Of a stretch of DNA of 17,875 nt, positions 14,605-17,875 are shown piece after piece. The DNA is from Caryophanales bacterium UBA1624 (GTDB lineage: Bacteria; Bacillota_I; Bacilli_A; RFN20; CAG-826): NCBI GenBank assembly GCA_002321395.1, contig DCMK01000051.1, positions 974-18,848 on the forward strand, in the 5' to 3' direction. The notes beneath the pieces are model-generated. The model did no database searches. It was given only the letters and a program-made list of their open reading frames with translations, and was not told the DNA's origin. Numbering within the stretch: the stretch's first letter is position 1; every line of letters begins with the position of its first letter. The position numbers were made by a program, and so were the translations under genes.

Positions 14605-17541
14605 TTACCGTTCGATGGGCGGGACGGCGTTCCCGGTGTGCTTATTGGGGCTGTTCTTGGTGGCCTTCTTATACGCTTTGCGCTTCTTGGCCATCATGCG
14701 GGCTTCTTTGCTTCCGGAGTGGAAGAGGATCTTGAGGCTCCTCTTCAGGGCGTAAGGCATCAAGCCGGGGATCTTGTCGTCGCCGTTGCGCATGGTCGAG
14801 GCCTTCGGATGGTCGCGGACCAAGTGGATGGCGTCGAATTCGCAGCGGGTCGTGCAGATGCCGCAGCCGATGCACTTATGCGGGTCGACGATCGAGGCGC
14901 CGCACTGGAGGCAGCGGCTCGTTTCGATCTTGACCTGCTCTTCGGTGAGGGTCTTGCTCGCGTCGCGGAAGGAGTTCTTCCAATCGATGGAATTGTCCAT
15001 GCCCGCCTCTTGGCGCCCGGCGTGGTCGTAATCGTTGGGGATGAGGATGTCCTTCTTGTCGATGGGCAGGAAGTAACGGCGGTCCCTGCCGATGGTGAGG
15101 GAGGCGTGGAACGGGGAGACGAAGCGGGCCAAGGATTCGGCGGCTTCATGGCCTTGACCGATCGCGTCGATGACGAATTTGGGGCCCGTATAGACGTCGC
15201 CGCCGACGAAGATGTCGTCTTGGGCGGTCTGATAGGTGAACTTGTCGGCGATGGGGTAGTTGCCGTGCCAGAAGGTGACTTTGCTTCCTTTCAGCAAATC
15301 GCCCCATTCGATGGCCTGGCCGATCGCGAAGACGATCTTGGCGGCCGGGACTTCGATGGTGTCGTTCTCGTCGTAGACGGGGGAGAAGCGCTTGGTTTCC
15401 GGATCGATGGTGCGGAGGCACTTCTTCAAGACGATGCCCCGGACTTTGCCGTTCTCGTCGACCAAGACTTCCTTGGGGCCGTATTGGCAATGGATTTGGA
15501 CGTCTTCGTCGCGGGCTTCCTCCACTTCGATCTTGGTGGCGGGCATGGTGTCCTCGCTCTCCAAGCAGTACATGGAGACGGACTTGGCGCCGAAGCGGTG
15601 GGCGGTGCGGGCGCAGTCGATGGCGACGTTGCCTCCGCCGATGACGACGCAGTCGCCGTCGATCTTCTGGTTTTGATTCTCGTAGGCGCCTTTGAGGAAC
15701 TCAACGGCGATTTGGGTGCCTTCGGCGGTGTCATTGGCCACGCCGGGGCGACGCCCACCCTGGCAGCCGATGGCGATGTAGAAGGCTTTGTAGCCCTGCT
15801 CGCGGAGCTGATCGAGGGTGATGTCCTTGCCGACGTTGACGCCGGTCTTGATCTCGACGCCGAGATCCTTGAGGACTTCGATTTCCGCGTCGATGACGTT
15901 CTTCTCAAGTTTGTAGGAGGGGATGCCGTAGGTCATCATTCCGCCGGCTTTCTCGTTCTTCTCGAAGACGGTGGGGTGATAGCCTTTGACGGCGAGGTAG
16001 TAAGCGGCGGACAAACCGGCTGGGCCGGCGCCGATGATGGCGATCTTCTCATCGAACTCGCCATAGACTTTGGCGACGACTTTCTCCGGAATAGAGCGGG
16101 TCTTGGGGTCGAGCTCCCTTTCGGCGAGGAACTTCTTGACCGCGTCGATGGCGACGGCTTGGTCGACGTCGCCGCGGGTGCAGGCGGTTTCGCAGCGCTT
16201 GTTGCAGATGCGTCCGCAAACGGCCGGGAAGGGGTTTTCCCTCTTGATGAGGGCGAGGGCTTCATCGTAGCGGCCCTGGTTGGCGAGCTTCAGGTAGCCT
16301 TCGACGGCGACGTGGGCCGGGCAGGCGGTTTTGCAAGGAGCGGTGCCGGTGGGATAGGTGTTGTAGCGGGCGGTGTCTCTGTAGTTCTCATCCCAGGCGT
16401 ATTTGCCCCATTTGATGGCGTCGGGGAGGACGGCTTGCGGATAGGTTTGTTGGCTTCCATCCTTCTTGCAGAGCTTTTGGCCGAGTTTGACGGCGCCGGC
16501 GGGGCAGGATTCGACGCAGCGGCCGCAGGCGACGCAGTTCTTGGGGTCGACTTTGGCGGTGTAGGCGCTGCGGGATAGATTCGGGGTGTTGAACAAAAGC
16601 GAAGTGCGGAGGGCGTTGCAGATCTTGACGTCGCAGTTGCAGATGTCAAAGATGTGGTCTTCCCCGTCGATGTTGGTGATCTGGTGGACGAAGCCGTTGT
16701 CCTCGGCGGCCTGCAGGATGTGCATGGCCTCTTCGTAGGTGATGTCGTGGCCCTTGCCCGTCTCGCGGCAGTAGTCGGCAAAGTCGCCCACGCCGATGCA
16801 CCAGCACATGTTGTCGTCCGCGCAGCCCTCGCCGAGCACGGCGCGGCTCGTGCGGCAGGAGCACTGGCCGACGCCGATGTGCCCCTCATACTTTTTCAGC
16901 CAGTAGGAAAGATGCTCGATGTCGAGCGTCTGGTTCTCCATCGAGATGGCCTTTTCCACCGGGATGACGTGCATGCCCACGCCGCCGCCGCCCGGCGGCA
17001 GCAGATGCGTCTTGCCCGCCAGCGGCACGTAGGTCATGCGCTCAAAGAACTTGGCGAGCTCCGGATGCTGCTCCAACCGGGGATTTTTGCCCGACAGCTC
17101 CGCATCCTCCTCCATGTTGAACAGCTCTGCGCTGCCCGGCACGAACATCGGCAGGATATACCGCCGCTCCGAGGGCGGCGCGGTGCGCCCGTTGTGGTCA
17201 TAGTGGTAGCCGTAGTCGTATGCCAGAAGACCGATGTAGCTCATCTGGTCGAGCAGCTCCTGGAAATGCGGCTTCTGCTCCTGGGTGACCTTGTTCATCT
17301 TCCGGAGCTCTTCGACGGTGTAGGGCGTGCGGAGCTTCATGGTAAGGGCGATGTCAGCCATCTCGTCGGTCACGACGCCGGCCAGACCCCAGTATTCCGC
17401 GTCCTCCGCGCTGAGTTTGCCGAGCTTGTGGTCGACGACGTCGGTGATCTTTTTGCCAAGCTTCAGAATTTTCTCCCGCGGCGCAGCCTCGCCCTTGGCG
17501 GCGGGGGTCAGCGCGCGCTGCTTCAGTTCCTGATCGATCAT
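14605..17541 (-). CDS. Multidomain iron-sulfur flavoprotein, glutamate-synthase-beta-like NAD(P)H oxidoreductase (978 aa)
   Basis: Domains in order: an N-terminal region with Cys clusters (GQCSCR at 225-230, C240, MCWC at 245-248, DICNCDVKIC at 299-308), resembling Fe-S regions found before ferredoxin domains. Next is a 4Fe-4S motif CVACGRCVESCP (336-347), then a GltD/dihydropyrimidine-dehydrogenase-type Fe-S domain (CKTACPAHV near 403, CGRICNKRCETAC at 442-454). An FAD-binding IIGAGPAGLSAAYYL follows (502-516), an NAD(P)-binding VVIGGGNVAIDCAR (632-645), a second FAD segment VGGDVYTGPKFVIDAIGQG (779-797) and a C-terminal ferredoxin (CLQC, then CIGCGICTTRC, 877-900). It probably moves electrons between NAD(P)H and ferredoxin or a partner enzyme in the cytoplasm; the substrate is unknown. 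Its ATG overlaps the hypB TGA and hypA follows after three bases. Codon choice changes around residues 315-345. Confidence 0.88.
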   Translation of the reverse strand: MIDQELKQRALTPAAKGEAAPREKILKLGKKITDVVDHKLGKLSAEDAEYWGLAGVVTDEMADIALTMKLRTPYTVEELRKMNKVTQEQKPHFQELLDQMSYIGLLAYDYGYHYDHNGRTAPPSERRYILPMFVPGSAELFNMEEDAELSGKNPRLEQHPELAKFFERMTYVPLAGKTHLLPPGGGGVGMHVIPVEKAISMENQTLDIEHLSYWLKKYEGHIGVGQCSCRTSRAVLGEGCADDNMCWCIGVGDFADYCRETGKGHDITYEEAMHILQAAEDNGFVHQITNIDGEDHIFDICNCDVKICNALRTSLLFNTPNLSRSAYTAKVDPKNCVACGRCVESCPAGAVKLGQKLCKKDGSQQTYPQAVLPDAIKWGKYAWDENYRDTARYNTYPTGTAPCKTACPAHVAVEGYLKLANQGRYDEALALIKRENPFPAVCGRICNKRCETACTRGDVDQAVAIDAVKKFLAERELDPKTRSIPEKVVAKVYGEFDEKIAIIGAGPAGLSAAYYLAVKGYHPTVFEKNEKAGGMMTYGIPSYKLEKNVIDAEIEVLKDLGVEIKTGVNVGKDITLDQLREQGYKAFYIAIGCQGGRRPGVANDTAEGTQIAVEFLKGAYENQNQKIDGDCVVIGGGNVAIDCARTAHRFGAKSVSMYCLESEDTMPATKIEVEEARDEDVQIHCQYGPKEVLVDENGKVRGIVLKKCLRTIDPETKRFSPVYDENDTIEVPAAKIVFAIGQAIEWGDLLKGSKVTFWHGNYPIADKFTYQTAQDDIFVGGDVYTGPKFVIDAIGQGHEAAESLARFVSPFHASLTIGRDRRYFLPIDKKDILIPNDYDHAGRQEAGMDNSIDWKNSFRDASKTLTEEQVKIETSRCLQCGASIVDPHKCIGCGICTTRCEFDAIHLVRDHPKASTMRNGDDKIPGLMPYALKRSLKILFHSGSKEARMMAKKRKAYKKATKNSPNKHTGNAVPPIER

Positions 17542-17875
17542 GCGTTTGTCTCCTTCTTCTTTTCTTTGTGTGTGCGGATCCGGGTGCAGAGCCAGTCGGC
17601 GAGCGCCTCGACGCCCTCGCCGGTTTTTGCGGAAATGGGGAAGATCTCAAGATCGGGGTTGCGCCGCCGCGCAAACGCGGCGACCTTGTCCAGATCGAAA
17701 TCAAAATACGGCAGCACGTCGATCTTATTGACGATCATCGCGCCGCAGGTCTGGAAGATGAGCGGGTATTTGAGCGGCTTGTCATGTCCCTCCGGGACGG
17801 AGAGGATCATCAGGTTCAGATGCGCGCCGGTGTCAAATTCCGCCGGGCAGACGAGATTGCCGACGTTCTCCAGAA
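17538..17875 (-). CDS. hypB: Hydrogenase nickel incorporation GTPase HypB (3' part only)
   Basis: The frame enters from the right edge and ends at TGA 17540-17538. The visible 112 residues include LENVGNLVCPAEFDTG, a HypB hallmark, then VPEGHDKPLKYP, the G4 motif NKID and the G5-like SAKTGEGVEAL. The N-terminal nickel-binding region and P-loop lie outside the window. HypB hydrolyses GTP to drive nickel transfer from HypA into the hydrogenase precursor. The TGA overlaps the ATG of the oxidoreductase gene (ATGA), giving the order hypB, oxidoreductase, hypA. Codon use (CTG/CTC Leu, CGG/CGC Arg) is similar to the 5' third of the neighbouring gene and differs from the left part of the window. Confidence 0.95.
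   Translation of the reverse strand, partial: LENVGNLVCPAEFDTGAHLNLMILSVPEGHDKPLKYPLIFQTCGAMIVNKIDVLPYFDFDLDKVAAFARRRNPDLEIFPISAKTGEGVEALADWLCTRIRTHKEKKKETNA

Noticed and set aside
14116..16578. An 820-codon open frame on the plus strand, antisense to the oxidoreductase and hypA
   Set aside because: It is a by-product of strong C/G preference at third codon positions of the real genes. The translation is a low-complexity mix of Gly, Asp, Val, Leu and Ala without any domain, and the minus strand encodes clear Fe-S/FAD motifs and HypA.
1..17875. CRISPR arrays, tRNA/rRNA genes, insertion sequences or an integrase
   Set aside because: No regularly spaced direct repeats, tRNA-like cloverleaf or transposase/integrase motif was seen on either strand by reading. 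A tool-based scan was not possible.

Overview
The window looks like chromosomal DNA of an uncultured anaerobic Firmicutes of the Bacilli/Erysipelotrichia type, probably from a gut metagenome. Clues are the large secreted proteins with InlB-like repeats, a lipoprotein, two short proteins with SipW/TasA-like N termini, Shine-Dalgarno sites close to AAAGGAG/GGAGG, frequent ATGA stop-start overlaps, the standard code (TGA as stop, TGG as Trp) and hydrogenase-maturation genes. Species cannot be named from the sequence alone.

Region 1 (1-8188, + strand) is a tightly packed run of exported proteins. It holds the tail of a membrane protein, an 849-residue surface protein, a 362-residue repeat lipoprotein with a short collagen-like stretch, a 1027-residue beta-helix-type surface protein and two small proteins with SipW/TasA-like N termini. 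Genes are coupled by ATGA overlaps or gaps of a few bases, apart from one 38-base gap. They probably build one cell-surface structure or matrix.

Region 2 (8189-14112) looks like an accessory zone with decaying genes. It contains a dead DUF4143-type ATPase (amber second codon, lost Walker B aspartate, missing C-terminal domain) and a divergent intergenic region with several palindromes. Next come a four-helix membrane protein with an acidic linker and an orphan C-terminal domain, and a perfect intrinsic terminator. A two-gene module on the minus strand (DUF3990 ADP-ribosyltransferase-like protein followed by an overlapping HTH protein) resembles a toxin-antitoxin pair. The region ends with an AlbA/Schlafen-RecG-like ATPase gene broken by four single-base indels.

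Region 3 (14217-17875, - strand) is a hypB / large iron-sulfur flavoprotein / hypA operon. HypB (3' part only) and HypA are the GTPase and metallochaperone that deliver nickel to [NiFe] hydrogenase. Between them lies a 978-residue oxidoreductase with several Fe-S motifs and a glutamate-synthase-beta-like FAD/NAD(P)H core. A change of codon choice near 16.5-16.65 kb, inside this gene, suggests recombination, gene transfer or a metagenomic assembly join.

The best candidates for poorly described biology are the DUF3990/HTH module, the exported-protein operon and the oxidoreductase embedded in a hyp operon.
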